Shown: positions 26,847-36,870, numbered from the stretch's first letter. The stretch is DNA of 49,361 bases from Methylobacterium variabile (GCF_001043975.1 NZ_LABY01000123.1:1-49361); one strand, 5' to 3'. Translations and numbers: made by a program. Notes: a model not told the origin generated them from the sequence alone.

Positions 26847-29507
26847 ATGGTCCATACCGGCTACGACCCCGCCTTCGTGGCACTCTCCATCGTCATCGCG
26901 GTGTTCGCGTCCTACGCCGCGCTCGACCTCGGCGCCCGGGTCCGGAGTCGGGACGCCGGGCCGCGCTGGGTCTGGGGCGCGGGTGCGGCGGTCGCCATGG
27001 GCGGCGGCATCTGGTCGATGCACTTCATCGGCATGCTGGCCTTCGAGATGGGAATGCCCGCCGCCTACGATCTCGGCCCGACCCTCCTGTCCCTGTTCAT
27101 CGCCATCGGCTCGACGGCCGCCGCCCTCACCTGGGTCGCGCGCCGAGGCACCGACGTCCCGTCGCTGCTGGTCGCAGGGCCGCTGATGGGCCTCGGGGTG
27201 GCGGCGATGCACTATACCGGCATGGCCGCGATGCGGGTGCCGGGCAACCTCGCCTACGATCCGGCCATCGTCGCGGCCTCCGTCGCCATCGCGGTCACGG
27301 CAGCGACCGCCGCCCTGTGGCTGACGTTTCGCCGCAATACGCCGTGGCAGAAGCTCGCCGCGGCGGGCGTGATGGGGCTCGCGGTTGCCGGGATGCACTA
27401 CACCGGCATGGCGGCGGCGACCTTCACCGCCGAGGAGGCGGGCGCTCACTCCGCGCACGCGGCCGCGCTCGGCGTGAACCAGCAGAACCTGGCCCTGGCG
27501 GTGGCCGGCGTAACCTTCGTCGTCCTGTTCCTCGCCATGGTGGCGAGTTCCTTCGACCAGCGCCGAGCGCAACGGCGCCTGCACGTCAGCGAGGAGCGCT
27601 TCCGCGCAGCCGTGCGGGCGGTGGACGGGGTGATGTGGACGGCCGACGCCGCCGGCAACCTCGTCGAGGAGCAGCCCGGCTGGGAGACGGTCTCCGGCCA
27701 GACCTTCGACGAGTACCGCGGCGGCGGCTGGTCGGCCGCGATCCATCCGGAGGACCTGGCCGAGACGCGGCGCGTCTGGGGCGAGGCGGTCCGGAGCGGG
27801 ACGCCCTACGTCGTCGAGCACCGAGTCCGCTCGCCGCACGGGTCATGGCGGCACTATTCCGTACGCGCCGTCCCCGTGCGCGATGCCGACGGGGCGGTCC
27901 GGGAGTGGGTCGGCGTGCACACGGACGTGACCGGGCGCCACGCCTACGAGACGGCCCTGAGGGAGGCGCGGGATGCCGCCGAGGAGCACAGCCGCGCCAA
28001 GAGCCGCTTCCTCGCCAACATGAGCCATGAGCTGCGCACGCCGCTCTCGGCGGTCATCGGCTACTCGGAGATGCTGGAGGAAGAGGCCGAGGATCTCGGG
28101 CAGGACAGCCTCTTGAAGGACCTGGGCAAGATCAAGTCGAACGCCCAGCATCTGCTCGGCCTGATCAACGACGTGCTCGACCTGTCGAAGGTCGAGGCCG
28201 AGAAGATGGAACTCTACGCCGAGGACATCGACGTCGCCGCCTTCGTCACCGATGCCGCGGGCACCGTCGACGCCCTCGTGGCGAAGAAGGGCAACGTCCT
28301 GGTCCTCGACGTCGTCGGCGATGCCGGGCGGGCGCGGACGGACGCGGTGAAGCTACGCCAGTGCCTGTTCAACCTGCTCTCGAACGCGACGAAGTTCACC
28401 GAGAGAGGGACCATCACCCTCCGAGCCGGCCGCGAGAGCGACGGGCATGGCGAATGGCTCTGGTTCACGGTCCAGGATACCGGCATCGGCATGAGCCCGG
28501 AGCAGGTCGGCCGCCTGTTCGAGCGCTTCACCCAGGCCGACGAGAGCACGACGCGCAACTACGGCGGGACCGGCCTCGGGCTGGCGCTCAGCCGCGCCTT
28601 CGCCCAGCTGCTCGGCGGCGACATCACGGTCGAGAGCGTCGAGGGCGAGGGCACGCGCTTTACCCTTCGCGTTCCGGCAGTCGCTCCGGAGCGGGCCGGC
28701 GAAGCGGCGCTGGCAGCTCCTGAGAACCAGGCGACGTCGAACGACCTCGTTTTGGTGATCGACGACGAAGCGAGCCAGCGCGAGCTGATGACCCGGTTCC
28801 TCGAACGCCAGCGTTTCGCCGTCCGCACCGCCGGGGACGGGCGTACCGGCCTCGATCTCGCGACGTCGCTCCAGCCGCGGGCGATCCTCCTCGACGTGAT
28901 GATGCCGGAGATGGACGGCTGGTCGGTGCTCGCCGCCCTGAAGGCGACGCCGGAGACCGCCGGCATCCCGGTGATCATGGTCAGCTTCGTCGCCGACGCG
29001 TCGCTCGGCGCCTCTCTCGGAGCGGTCGAGGCCGTGCCGAAGCCGGTGGACTGGACGCGCATTCGAACGATCCTGGACCAGTTCCGGACCGCGGACGGCG
29101 ATGTCCTCGTGGTCGACGATGACACCGACATGCGCCACCGCCTCCGGACGGTTCTGGAGCGCAACGGCTGGACCGTCCGCGAGGCCGGGGACGGGCACGA
29201 GGCACTCGACGAGGTCCGACGCGGCGTGCCGCGGCTCGTGCTCCTCGACCTGACCATGCCGGTGATGGACGGGTTCTCGTTCCTCGACCGGTTGCGGGGC
29301 CTGCCCGGCTGCGCCGATGTCCCCGTGGTGGTGCTCAGCGCCCGCAGCATCACCGCGGCGGAACGCGATCGCCTGTCCGAGGCCGACCGGGTCCTGCGCA
29401 AGGGCGAGGCCAGCCTGCAGGACATCGCCACCGAGCTGCGCAAGCTCGACAATCGCCACGCGGATGCCGAGGAGGTGGTCCTGCAGGACGAGCTGCCGCG
29501 ACGATGA
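26847..29507 (+). CDS. MHYT-PAS hybrid histidine kinase with two receiver domains
   Basis: This 886-residue membrane kinase starts with a seven-helix MHYT sensor (1-225) carrying three copies of its signature: MHFIGM, MHYTGM and MHYTGM. MHYT is thought to bind copper and sense O2, CO or NO. A PAS domain follows (245-365), then HisKA with His394 in NMSHELRTP, an HATPase (about 495-612; NLLSNATKF, DTGIGM, GGTGLGLALS), and two receivers with phosphoacceptors Asp683 (LLDVMMPEMDG) and Asp801 (LLDLTMPVMDG). Output is by phosphorelay; no DNA-binding domain is present. I chose the ATG at 26847 because MVHTGYDPAFVALS fits MHYT N-termini; the frame extends to an ATG at 26754. Confidence 0.92.
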   Translation: MVHTGYDPAFVALSIVIAVFASYAALDLGARVRSRDAGPRWVWGAGAAVAMGGGIWSMHFIGMLAFEMGMPAAYDLGPTLLSLFIAIGSTAAALTWVARRGTDVPSLLVAGPLMGLGVAAMHYTGMAAMRVPGNLAYDPAIVAASVAIAVTAATAALWLTFRRNTPWQKLAAAGVMGLAVAGMHYTGMAAATFTAEEAGAHSAHAAALGVNQQNLALAVAGVTFVVLFLAMVASSFDQRRAQRRLHVSEERFRAAVRAVDGVMWTADAAGNLVEEQPGWETVSGQTFDEYRGGGWSAAIHPEDLAETRRVWGEAVRSGTPYVVEHRVRSPHGSWRHYSVRAVPVRDADGAVREWVGVHTDVTGRHAYETALREARDAAEEHSRAKSRFLANMSHELRTPLSAVIGYSEMLEEEAEDLGQDSLLKDLGKIKSNAQHLLGLINDVLDLSKVEAEKMELYAEDIDVAAFVTDAAGTVDALVAKKGNVLVLDVVGDAGRARTDAVKLRQCLFNLLSNATKFTERGTITLRAGRESDGHGEWLWFTVQDTGIGMSPEQVGRLFERFTQADESTTRNYGGTGLGLALSRAFAQLLGGDITVESVEGEGTRFTLRVPAVAPERAGEAALAAPENQATSNDLVLVIDDEASQRELMTRFLERQRFAVRTAGDGRTGLDLATSLQPRAILLDVMMPEMDGWSVLAALKATPETAGIPVIMVSFVADASLGASLGAVEAVPKPVDWTRIRTILDQFRTADGDVLVVDDDTDMRHRLRTVLERNGWTVREAGDGHEALDEVRRGVPRLVLLDLTMPVMDGFSFLDRLRGLPGCADVPVVVLSARSITAAERDRLSEADRVLRKGEASLQDIATELRKLDNRHADAEEVVLQDELPRR

Positions 29508-29949
29508 GAGGCACTCTCTCGACAGGCATCGCCGACATGCCGGCCCTCGACGGCGGCAAAGCGGGGCGAACCGACGATGGTCGATGGTCCGGGCGAAGGA
29601 GCTGGCTAAGCCCGAACGGGCGTCGGCGCTGGTGCGCCGGACGCCTTGGCGTCGACCCGTCAATGCCAAGGCGCGAGGGTATAACATCTCATATCACTGC
29701 ACGAGCGTGCCGTAGCAATCGAAGGTGATGATCCTAATTATAGGCCACAAGAAGAGGTGAACCACGACATTCTCTGGTAACGCATACACGTACACCAAAT
29801 TCATCGCTAAGCTGCGCCGCTGTTGGCAAGCTATGATTGTCCACAATTTGCTCGATGTGGGCATGCAAAAAGTTTATCGTTTACTTATCTTTAAATTTTT
29901 TCGTATTAACATATCTTAAAATGATAATTTAATTAATGTGCGATAGATC
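29508..29949. other. Spacer between hybrid kinase and tad genes
   Basis: No gene visible. An eight-base inverted repeat GCCTTGGC/GCCAAGGC at 29643-29672 could end the kinase transcript but has no T-run. The last 80 bases before 29950 are AT-rich and probably carry the tad promoter. Confidence 0.5.
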
Positions 29950-30696
29950 ATGATGCCGAGCTTACAATCCGCATTTTTTCAGACTTTGTTCTTCTCACGA
30001 CTTCTCTTGATCGGCAAATTCATTAAACAACCGGCCAACTTTGTTTGTTTATCGGTAGATCGACAGCCGGATCAGTGCCGCACACGATCGAGTGTAAAGC
30101 ACTCTGAATGCGCGGCTGGCGGCATCTTCATCACCGATTGCCGGGGGAGCGTGGCAGTCGAATTCGCGATCGTGGCGATGCCATTCCTTGGTCTCGTCGG
30201 AGCGATCTTACAAGTCGCTTTCCAGATCTGGGCCGCCCAAAATTTCGAACGCGCCCTTCAGAACACCGTGCGCACGATCTTCACTGGACAGTTTCAGCTC
30301 GCGAATGCCAGTCAAACTGACGCCGCGACCTTGCTTAGCCTTCTAAAGACTACGATGTGCGGCCCTACCACAGCAACGACTCCGGTGGTGTTCAACTGCC
30401 GCAATGTAAAATTCGACGTAAGTACCGTCAACAGTTTCGCGGGAGCCACCCCGCCGAAGCCAATCAATACCAGTTCCGGCACCTGGACCTCTAGTTTTGG
30501 AACGAACTACGCCTGTGCTAAGCCGGGAACGATCGTGATGGTCACAGCCGCAGTCCCCTTCCCAACTTTCTTCAACCTTCTCGGCCTCGACACCCGGCAG
30601 TTCACTAGCGGCGCCGAAAACGGGTTCAGTCTACTAACCTCGACAGCTGTCTTCCGCACCGAGCCTTACCAGATGACGGGAGCTGCTGCGTGCTGA
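29950..30696 (+). CDS. TadE-like pilus assembly protein
   Basis: This protein of about 248 residues carries the TadE signature near its first third: CRGSVAVEFAIVAMPFLGLV followed by a hydrophobic helix (about 66-95), typical of minor pilins of the Tad/Flp pilus. The remainder is a periplasmic domain with paired Cys (MCGPT; FNCRN; NYACAKPG; AAC at the end). Two ATGs in a row (29950, 29953) could start it; the first 60 residues are longer than in most TadE proteins, so a later start is possible. It overlaps the next pilin-like gene by seven bases, so they form an operon with the TadG-like gene. Confidence 0.8.
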   Translation: MMPSLQSAFFQTLFFSRLLLIGKFIKQPANFVCLSVDRQPDQCRTRSSVKHSECAAGGIFITDCRGSVAVEFAIVAMPFLGLVGAILQVAFQIWAAQNFERALQNTVRTIFTGQFQLANASQTDAATLLSLLKTTMCGPTTATTPVVFNCRNVKFDVSTVNSFAGATPPKPINTSSGTWTSSFGTNYACAKPGTIVMVTAAVPFPTFFNLLGLDTRQFTSGAENGFSLLTSTAVFRTEPYQMTGAAAC

Positions 30697-31297
30697 GGCC
30701 CTTCTTCAGAGACCGACGCGGTACTGCCGCGATCGAATTCGCCATGCTGCTGCCCGTCCTGCTGATGATGCTTGCCGGCATGCTGGAGCTGTCCCGTGCC
30801 ACCGACATGTGGCGCAAGATCACGCTGCTCGCCCGCACTGTTGCCGACCTCGCTTCGCAGGGTGACGCTCAGAACCCACTTACCGCCACGCCATCGCCCC
30901 GCAGGTGATGCGCCCGTTCGATGCCTCTGGCGTGACGGTCGCGGTGAGCGCGATGGGCGTCGATATCACGCGGCTCAACCTCGTACCGCAAGTCTGCTCG
31001 TCGACAGCCTCGGCGAGCGCAAGCGCCCGGGCGGTCGGCCCGGCTACCGACCTGATAGTGCCAGACGGCTACCGCACCCAGGGCATGCGTTACGTCCTGG
31101 TTGAGGTCAGCGGAAGCTACAAGCCGATACTCGGCGGAGCTTTGGTCAAATTCGTTAATGGCGTCAGTGACAAAATCACATTGTCGGCGAGCGTCCCATG
31201 GCCGATACGGGGCGGTCAGACCTATGGCACCAACACCTTCGCCGAGATCGTCCTACCTGGCACAAACCAGAAGACCTGCGATGGTTCAGCACCCTGA
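30690..31297 (+). pseudogene. TadE/TadF-like minor pilin, frameshifted
   Basis: A GTG at 30690 opens FFRDRRGTAAIEFAMLLPVL, a second TadE-type N-terminus, and runs to a TGA at 30906-30908. Between about 30880 and 30900 the matching sequence moves to another frame (IAPQVMRPFDASG) and continues to 31297, with a normal pilin-like domain ending NQKTCDGSAP. A one-base change thus splits a protein of about 202 residues. The downstream half could be made only from an internal start and would lack the membrane helix. A sequencing error is a real alternative, as both flanking tad genes are intact. Confidence 0.75.
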
Positions 31298-32984
31298 CTG
31301 TTCAGCTACGACGCCGCGACCGCGTTCACGCCTCTGGGATCGCTTCCTGGGTCATCAGGATGGCAACATCACGATTTTGTTTGCCTTCCTGCTTCTGCCG
31401 ATGCTAATGATGTCCGGCGCAGCCCTCGATTACGGTATGGCGACGCGGCTTGAGACCAAGTTGCAGGCTGCGACCGACGCAGCCGCGATCCTGTTGTGCC
31501 AGACGCCCCTGACTGCGACAAGCACAGAACTCAACGCGCTCGCCGTGTCGGCGATGACCGGCCAAATGGGCGCCGCCGGCCTCGTCGTCGACCCTCTGAC
31601 GATTACCAGCAACCCGCGTCAAATTTTTTTGAAAACCCGCAAGATTTCGACTGCATTTTTCGGTACAATTACCGGCACTCGTTCACTCAACCTCAGTGCG
31701 CAAGCGCAATGCGCCACACCCGTCCCAAAGGCATTCGAAATTGCGATCGTCCTTGACAATACTGGGTCTATGAATAGTGCTGGTAACGACGGTGTTACCA
31801 AGCTGACTGCCCTTAAAAATGCTGCTAAGAAATTTGTCAGCTATGTGCTCAGTAATCCTAGTTTTGCCGCAGGTACAAAGATTGCTATCATTCCCTTTTC
31901 TGCTTCGGTAGCGGTCGATCCGAATACGTACCGCTACTCGAGTTGGGTTGATACACAGGGGCAATCACCTTATCACTGGGGAAATTTTTCCGGTATGGCA
32001 GCAGCGGGGTTCACTAGCCGGTTCGATGTATATGCGAAGCTCCAGGCTGCTGTGCCGAGTTGGAAATGGGCCGGCTGCTTCGAGTCGCTGCCTTACCCTC
32101 AGAATGTGACCGACATGTCTACTAACGGCAATGCGTCGCTCTACATGCCGTACTTGGCACCGGATGAAGGTGGTCCTGGCTTGGTCGGTAACTCGTATTG
32201 GAACGGCAGCTACAGCATTAACAGCTATATCGATGACGATGACGGGTCAACGAGCGGATCCTGCCCGAAACTAGCCTCCAACACTTCATTCGCGATCGCT
32301 GAGGGGCGCGCCTGCAAGTACAACACTGTGCGCAACCCTAAAGTTGGTGCTGTGATAGCAGAGCTAGGAAAGAACGGACCAAATTTCGGCTGCACGACTC
32401 AGCCACTACAACGCCTGACGAGAGATAGTGTGGTACTTAATACACTAATAGAAAATATGGTAGCCGCTGGCATTACCAACATTCATGAGGGGCTGATGTG
32501 GGGCTGGCGCACGATCTCTCCGAAAAGCGTTTTTGCAGACGGAACATCGTACGGCAGCGACACAGTCGGTAAGATAATAGTTTTAATGACTGATGGCGCC
32601 AATACTTGGTTAGATAATAGTTCTTCGTACAATAGATCGATTTTCTCGTCAAATCGATATTTTATTAACGTCGACGGCAGTGATCCAGACATTCATTTTC
32701 CGTCAAGCTACCAGAACGTAGCGAACGGCACTCAAGCGCGTAAAGCCCTTGACGAGTTAACGCGGCAAGGTTGTACGAATGCCAAGGCAAGTCCGGCCAA
32801 CATCACGATCTATACGATCGGATTCAGCGTTTCGTCGGATCCGATTGATCAGCAGGGCATAAACCTACTCAAGGACTGTGCATCATCTCCAAGCCAGTAT
32901 TTCCAGGCTAATGACTCTGGCAGCCTCATCGCGGCGTTCAACCAGATAGCCGCAAATATCGGCAAGTTGCGGCTGACAAAATAA
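31281..32984 (+). CDS. TadG-like protein with von Willebrand A domain
   Basis: This 567-residue protein starts at ATG 31281, overlapping the previous gene. Residues 25-55 (GNITILFAFLLLPMLMMSGA, then ALDYG) form the TadG-type membrane anchor followed by a helical pilin-like stretch (LQAATDAAAILL). A VWA domain follows: VLDNTGSMN is a MIDAS-like metal site (DxSxS varied to DNTGS), KIAIIPFSASV and VLMTDGANTW are the next VWA strands. A long insert (about 220-400) with Cys and Tyr-Ser-Asn repeats separates them. Tad pili mediate surface attachment; only these three tad genes are here, so secretion ATPase and main pilin are elsewhere. AT content rises within the gene relative to neighbours. Confidence 0.85.
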   Translation: MVQHPDCSATTPRPRSRLWDRFLGHQDGNITILFAFLLLPMLMMSGAALDYGMATRLETKLQAATDAAAILLCQTPLTATSTELNALAVSAMTGQMGAAGLVVDPLTITSNPRQIFLKTRKISTAFFGTITGTRSLNLSAQAQCATPVPKAFEIAIVLDNTGSMNSAGNDGVTKLTALKNAAKKFVSYVLSNPSFAAGTKIAIIPFSASVAVDPNTYRYSSWVDTQGQSPYHWGNFSGMAAAGFTSRFDVYAKLQAAVPSWKWAGCFESLPYPQNVTDMSTNGNASLYMPYLAPDEGGPGLVGNSYWNGSYSINSYIDDDDGSTSGSCPKLASNTSFAIAEGRACKYNTVRNPKVGAVIAELGKNGPNFGCTTQPLQRLTRDSVVLNTLIENMVAAGITNIHEGLMWGWRTISPKSVFADGTSYGSDTVGKIIVLMTDGANTWLDNSSSYNRSIFSSNRYFINVDGSDPDIHFPSSYQNVANGTQARKALDELTRQGCTNAKASPANITIYTIGFSVSSDPIDQQGINLLKDCASSPSQYFQANDSGSLIAAFNQIAANIGKLRLTK

Positions 32985-33013
32985 TAAAATACGTATTTGT
33001 GTATTAAGAATTA

Positions 33014-33053
33014 TAGCATGATTTTACAAATTTATACGAATATAATCATGCTA
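33014..33053. repeat. Inverted repeat after the TadG-like gene
   Basis: TAGCATGATT and AATCATGCTA form perfect 10-base arms around a 20-base AT-rich loop, 30 bases after the TadG stop. No T-run follows. It could be a weak terminator or an operator for the gene at 33231. Confidence 0.45.
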
Positions 33054-33230
33054 GAATGAGACTTTGATAATTCCATGATCCTGTTGTTTGACGACGATAT
33101 GTACGGAGCCACTTCAGATTATATCCGTAGCGTTGAGAACAAACATATTATTTTATGCAATCTATGCAATATATATTACATAATATCGTCCACTGTGGCG
33201 TTGTGTAGGCCAATTTTTGTGAGACCCATC

Positions 33231-33650
33231 ATGTCAAAGCAGGTTAACTCAGAACAAAATGAACTTAACCGTCTCAAAGAATTCGCGGCCGCAGGCGTAT
33301 CACATTTTATTCGCACACAATTTGATAAAATAAATAATAACGCTCCAGAATACAAAGTGGGCGCGAACCATGATGATGAGAAAAGTCAAAACGATAGCAA
33401 TAAATACAATGCATTTAGGCAACAAATCACACAACAGAACATTGACCGCATAGATAGCCTTGACATAGAAGAGCGAAATATCCGCTTCCGCCTTGCAGTG
33501 GAACAGAGTACTTTTGGGTGCAATCATGCCGCTGAATTTGCTCGACTTTTACAGAAGCACAATAGCGTATTCAACGATATGCTCAATTCTGAATGGCGAT
33601 CTCAATATGAAAAGCAGCGTACAACCATAAAAAATGCTGTCATAGTATAG
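33231..33650 (+). CDS. AT-rich gene of unknown function
   Basis: The likely protein has 139 residues from the ATG at 33231 (MSKQVNSEQNELNRLKEFAA); the frame extends to 33075 through hydrophobic AT-derived residues. It is hydrophilic and rich in Asn, Gln and Lys, with helical repeats (QQITQQNIDRIDSLDIEERN; FARLLQKHNSVFNDML). Base composition is far more AT-rich than its neighbours, suggesting recent arrival. No signal peptide, membrane span or known motif. Confidence 0.45.
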   Translation: MSKQVNSEQNELNRLKEFAAAGVSHFIRTQFDKINNNAPEYKVGANHDDEKSQNDSNKYNAFRQQITQQNIDRIDSLDIEERNIRFRLAVEQSTFGCNHAAEFARLLQKHNSVFNDMLNSEWRSQYEKQRTTIKNAVIV

Positions 33651-33708
33651 TCGAGTCCCAATCAATCTATAAATATTATATAAGCCGTTCAAATATGGAT
33701 TGATCGTG

Positions 33709-36606
33709 CTAACGCTCAGGCGTGACATCCCTGGCTTGGGCCTCAAGAGCGAATGCAGGACTCGTGGGTGCCCGCTCCAATCCTTGCTGTACTCTCTGGG
33801 GATTGTGCCGCCAGGCCATAAGCTGAGGGAACAGCTCTCCGCGCCGCGGCATCAGGTCGATCCGGCGCAAGGCATGCGCCAGCGCGCGCGCCGCAGCAAC
33901 GGCTCGTCCGATCCCGAGCCCAATCTCTGCCTCTCGTAGATCGACCACCCCGCTTCGCACGAACGCGAGGCGGTCGACTACGTAGTCGGACACGTTCGCC
34001 TTCTCCCGGTAGCGTCCAGCCTCCGCGAACAGCCGCTCAAGCAGCATCGACTCCGTTGGGGCGAGTCGCGCATCCGCCTGTCGCTGTCGGCACAGCGCGT
34101 CGAGACGATTCCGCTCCACGACCACGTGGGCCTCTTGCCGGTGGCGAGTCAGACCTACGTACGTCTCACGTGCGTCGGCGGAGCTGCCCACGTACAGGAC
34201 CGCCGCGGCGCTGGTCCGACCTTGGGCCGCGTGCGCCGTGCCGGCCAGCGCAGGCGTGATCCGCGGGGGTCGGCGCGGACCGAACCGTGGCGCGCGGGCC
34301 AGCCGTTCCCAAGCCTCCTCCAGGACCCGCCCGTCCTCCAGTTCCAGGCGCAGCCGCACCTGGCCGTCGGCCGCGACCGTCACTTCCTGCACCTCTGCCC
34401 GGTTACCATTGCGCACCCCGAGCTCAGGCAGCGTCTCGCCAAACCGCAACCGGTCACCTACCGCCAGCGGCAGCACCACCCGCCGATCCTCGCGGTCGAC
34501 CGCGCTCACCTCGACCAGATCGGGCCCGAGCCGCCTCTCGGCCCGCAGCACCTCCCGCGCAAGTCGGTTTAGCGCCGCCGCATCACGGTTGCGGCGGGTC
34601 ACGATCAGCACGTCCTCACCGTGCCGCCCGCGCAGCTCGCGCCACAGCGCGATGACCCGCGCCTGCGCCGCCTCAGCTCCAGAGACCAGCTCGACGCAGC
34701 CTCGTCCCGCGTAGGCGCGCAGTCCCGCCTCGGTCTCGCCCCGCGCCATTAGCTCCGAGGCTGCCCGCTGCCACGGCACCTGCTGGCGCCGCACCTGCCC
34801 CAGTATGGCTTGGCGACCGCATACCTCCGCCACCGCCCGCAGCGCGCTCGCCCCGGCCACCGACGCAAGCTGGCGGCGATCGCCCAACAATACCACCTTG
34901 GCGCTCGCAGCGTGCGCCGCGCTCAGCACGGCCTCGAGGTCGCGCGTGCCGACCATCCCGGCCTCGTCGACCAGAACCAGGCTGTCGGCTCCGAGAGCCG
35001 CGTCACGGTCCGCCAGGGCTGCCGGGCCGCGGGCCTGATCGTAGCGCCAGCGCGCGATGGCTCTTGCGGGAATACCGGTGCTGCGCGAAAGCTCATCGGC
35101 CGCCACCCAGGACGGCGCCAAACCAACAACCTTCAGTCCAGCAATCCTGGCAGCCTCCACCAGAACGCGAGCCGTGGTGGTCTTCCCCGTACCCGCGCCC
35201 GCTTCGATCAGCGACACCCCGTCCATACCAGCTGCCAGGCGCACCGCCTCGGCCTGCTCGGGCGCGATCTGGGGAGCCTGTTCGAGGGCCGCAGCGACCG
35301 TCTCAGGGCTGATCCACACTCTCTCCCGCGGTCGCTCGGCAGCGCGCAGCAGGGCCGCCTCGCAGGCCGCGATGCCAGGCGTGGTCCAGCACGCCCCTTG
35401 GCTCGGCTCGAGCGCCGCGGAGGACAGGCGCACCAGCGTGCCTTCGAGCTCGAGTCGCGCGAGTTCAGCCTCGACGGCTCCGATGCCGAGCCCGTGCAGG
35501 CTTGCCTCCTCGAGGCTGGCCTGCAGCAATGCCGCCCGGGTGATCACGTTCTCGTGCCGCAGCAGTCTCGAGGCAGCTCGGGCGACTGGCGTGGCGCCAG
35601 AGATCTCAGGCGGATCGAACACGAGATCGTGCTTCGGCTCGATCTGCTGCGCGAGTTCGGGATCCCGGGCTGCCTCACGGGCACTTCGCCAGAGATCCGT
35701 TCCGAGCTCGACCAGCTCGCGTTGCCAACGCGCCTCTAGCTCGACACCGCTCGGCAAGAGGTCCTTGGCTCGCCGCGTGGCCAGGGCCGCGACCTCGCGC
35801 TGGGCGCTCGTCGCCTCGGAGCCGACCCGCTCCCGGATCTGGGCGGAGCGCTTCGAGAACGTCTCCAGCACCCTCTCGGCGACCCCCGCCACCTCCCACT
35901 GTCCGTTGCCGGCCGGACGGAAGCGCCACCCGAACTGGGCATGCAGCTGCTCGGCCAGGGCCGCCCGGTAGGCGGCGCCCACGCCACGCTGCTGCTCGAA
36001 CAGCCGGGCGGGGTCGGTCGTGAGGTGGCGCAACGACTTGTAGCGGCCGCTGCTCTCCCCTGGATTGCCTGCGACATTCAGCAACACGCAGTGCGTGTGT
36101 AGATTAGGATCGCCCTCGCGGGTGGTGTAGTGGTCGAAAGTCGCCGCGATCAAATCAGCGGGACGGCGGTGCTCGCGCCCGCCGGCGCCGGTGCGCACCA
36201 CGATCAGGCCCTCGCGTTCGATGAACCGTAGGGCCGCATCAACCGCTGCCCGGTGCGCCTGCTCGATCAAGGCGCGCTGATCCGCATCTCCCGCCGCCCA
36301 AAGCGCGCTCACGGATTTGCCGGACGTCATCGTGCAATCGGTTCCGGCATGGTGACCGACGCCAGCCCCGCGCACGAGAGGGCGGCCGGTGCCCGGGTCG
36401 AGACCGGCGCAGAGGTCGCGGAATGAGGCGCCGATGATCGCCGCACCGTGACGCACGACGCTCCCGCCGCTCGACCACCACACCCCGCTGCCCTCGGCCT
36501 GGTAGTAGGCCTCGCGCCGGTCTGGCCGGGCCTCGTCCTGGGCCTGGGTCAGATAATAGGCTGCCGCCTCGAGCCCGGGCCGCAGGCGCTGCAGCGAGGC
36601 AGTCAC
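33709..36606 (-). CDS. MobF-family conjugative relaxase-helicase (TraA/TrwC-like)
   Basis: This 965-residue protein nicks plasmid DNA at oriT, stays bound to the 5' end and unwinds it for transfer. The relaxase domain is N-terminal, with candidate catalytic tyrosines Tyr17/Tyr18 and YYQ near 34-36, and the three-His metal site in FDHYTTREGDPNLHTHCVLL (His159, 170, 172). A RecD/TraI-like helicase follows, with Walker A EAGAGTGKTTT near 470 and LVLVDEAGMVG as Walker B. The late GTAHAAQGRT segment is a conserved helicase motif. I chose GTG 36606, because it overlaps the upstream stop as GTGA; the frame extends 13 codons further. It appears intact, unlike the coupling protein gene upstream. Confidence 0.92.
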   Translation of the reverse strand: MTASLQRLRPGLEAAAYYLTQAQDEARPDRREAYYQAEGSGVWWSSGGSVVRHGAAIIGASFRDLCAGLDPGTGRPLVRGAGVGHHAGTDCTMTSGKSVSALWAAGDADQRALIEQAHRAAVDAALRFIEREGLIVVRTGAGGREHRRPADLIAATFDHYTTREGDPNLHTHCVLLNVAGNPGESSGRYKSLRHLTTDPARLFEQQRGVGAAYRAALAEQLHAQFGWRFRPAGNGQWEVAGVAERVLETFSKRSAQIRERVGSEATSAQREVAALATRRAKDLLPSGVELEARWQRELVELGTDLWRSAREAARDPELAQQIEPKHDLVFDPPEISGATPVARAASRLLRHENVITRAALLQASLEEASLHGLGIGAVEAELARLELEGTLVRLSSAALEPSQGACWTTPGIAACEAALLRAAERPRERVWISPETVAAALEQAPQIAPEQAEAVRLAAGMDGVSLIEAGAGTGKTTTARVLVEAARIAGLKVVGLAPSWVAADELSRSTGIPARAIARWRYDQARGPAALADRDAALGADSLVLVDEAGMVGTRDLEAVLSAAHAASAKVVLLGDRRQLASVAGASALRAVAEVCGRQAILGQVRRQQVPWQRAASELMARGETEAGLRAYAGRGCVELVSGAEAAQARVIALWRELRGRHGEDVLIVTRRNRDAAALNRLAREVLRAERRLGPDLVEVSAVDREDRRVVLPLAVGDRLRFGETLPELGVRNGNRAEVQEVTVAADGQVRLRLELEDGRVLEEAWERLARAPRFGPRRPPRITPALAGTAHAAQGRTSAAAVLYVGSSADARETYVGLTRHRQEAHVVVERNRLDALCRQRQADARLAPTESMLLERLFAEAGRYREKANVSDYVVDRLAFVRSGVVDLREAEIGLGIGRAVAAARALAHALRRIDLMPRRGELFPQLMAWRHNPQRVQQGLERAPTSPAFALEAQARDVTPER

Positions 36607-36870
36607 GGGGTCCCGGCCGGATCGCGATCGGGTCGGTAGCGGCACAGGGCACCGGGTTCGACGGCCTCGGCCGCCGCCTCGATCTCACCCACGGTCTGGG
36701 CGAGCTGCAGCAGGGCAGCGTCGACCTGCTCCATGCGCTCGAGCACCACGCGGTGGCGCAGGGCAACCTCAAGGTACTGGTCGATGCAGTCGCGGGCGAG
36801 GCTCTCGGGCGTCCAGCCGCGCTGAGCGGCTTCCTTCCGGAGCGAGGCGGCGAGAGCGGCTGGGAGGGTG
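36603..36870 (-). pseudogene. Ribbon-helix-helix mobilisation gene, 5' truncated
   Basis: The frame reads ATLPAALAASLRKEAAQRGW followed by TPESLARDCIDQYLEVALRH, a typical RHH fold of relaxosome accessory proteins, then a coiled coil (VLERMEQVDAALLQLAQTVG) and a stop overlapping the relaxase start. No proper start exists: upstream, DNA coding for the coupling protein abuts it in another frame at about 36870, which indicates that a deletion removed its beginning. It may be expressed only from a cryptic start. Confidence 0.6.

Noticed and set aside
26466..27839. 457-codon minus-strand open frame opposite the MHYT kinase
   Set aside because: Low-complexity, Arg/His/Gly-rich product; the plus strand encodes MHYT motifs. 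GC-rich codons create such shadows.
28353..29687. 444-codon minus-strand open frame opposite the receiver domains
   Set aside because: Same shadow effect; the receiver motifs on the plus strand are complete.
34810..35971. Plus-strand frames of about 300 codons opposite the relaxase
   Set aside because: Antisense to the intact helicase part of the relaxase; no domain signatures.
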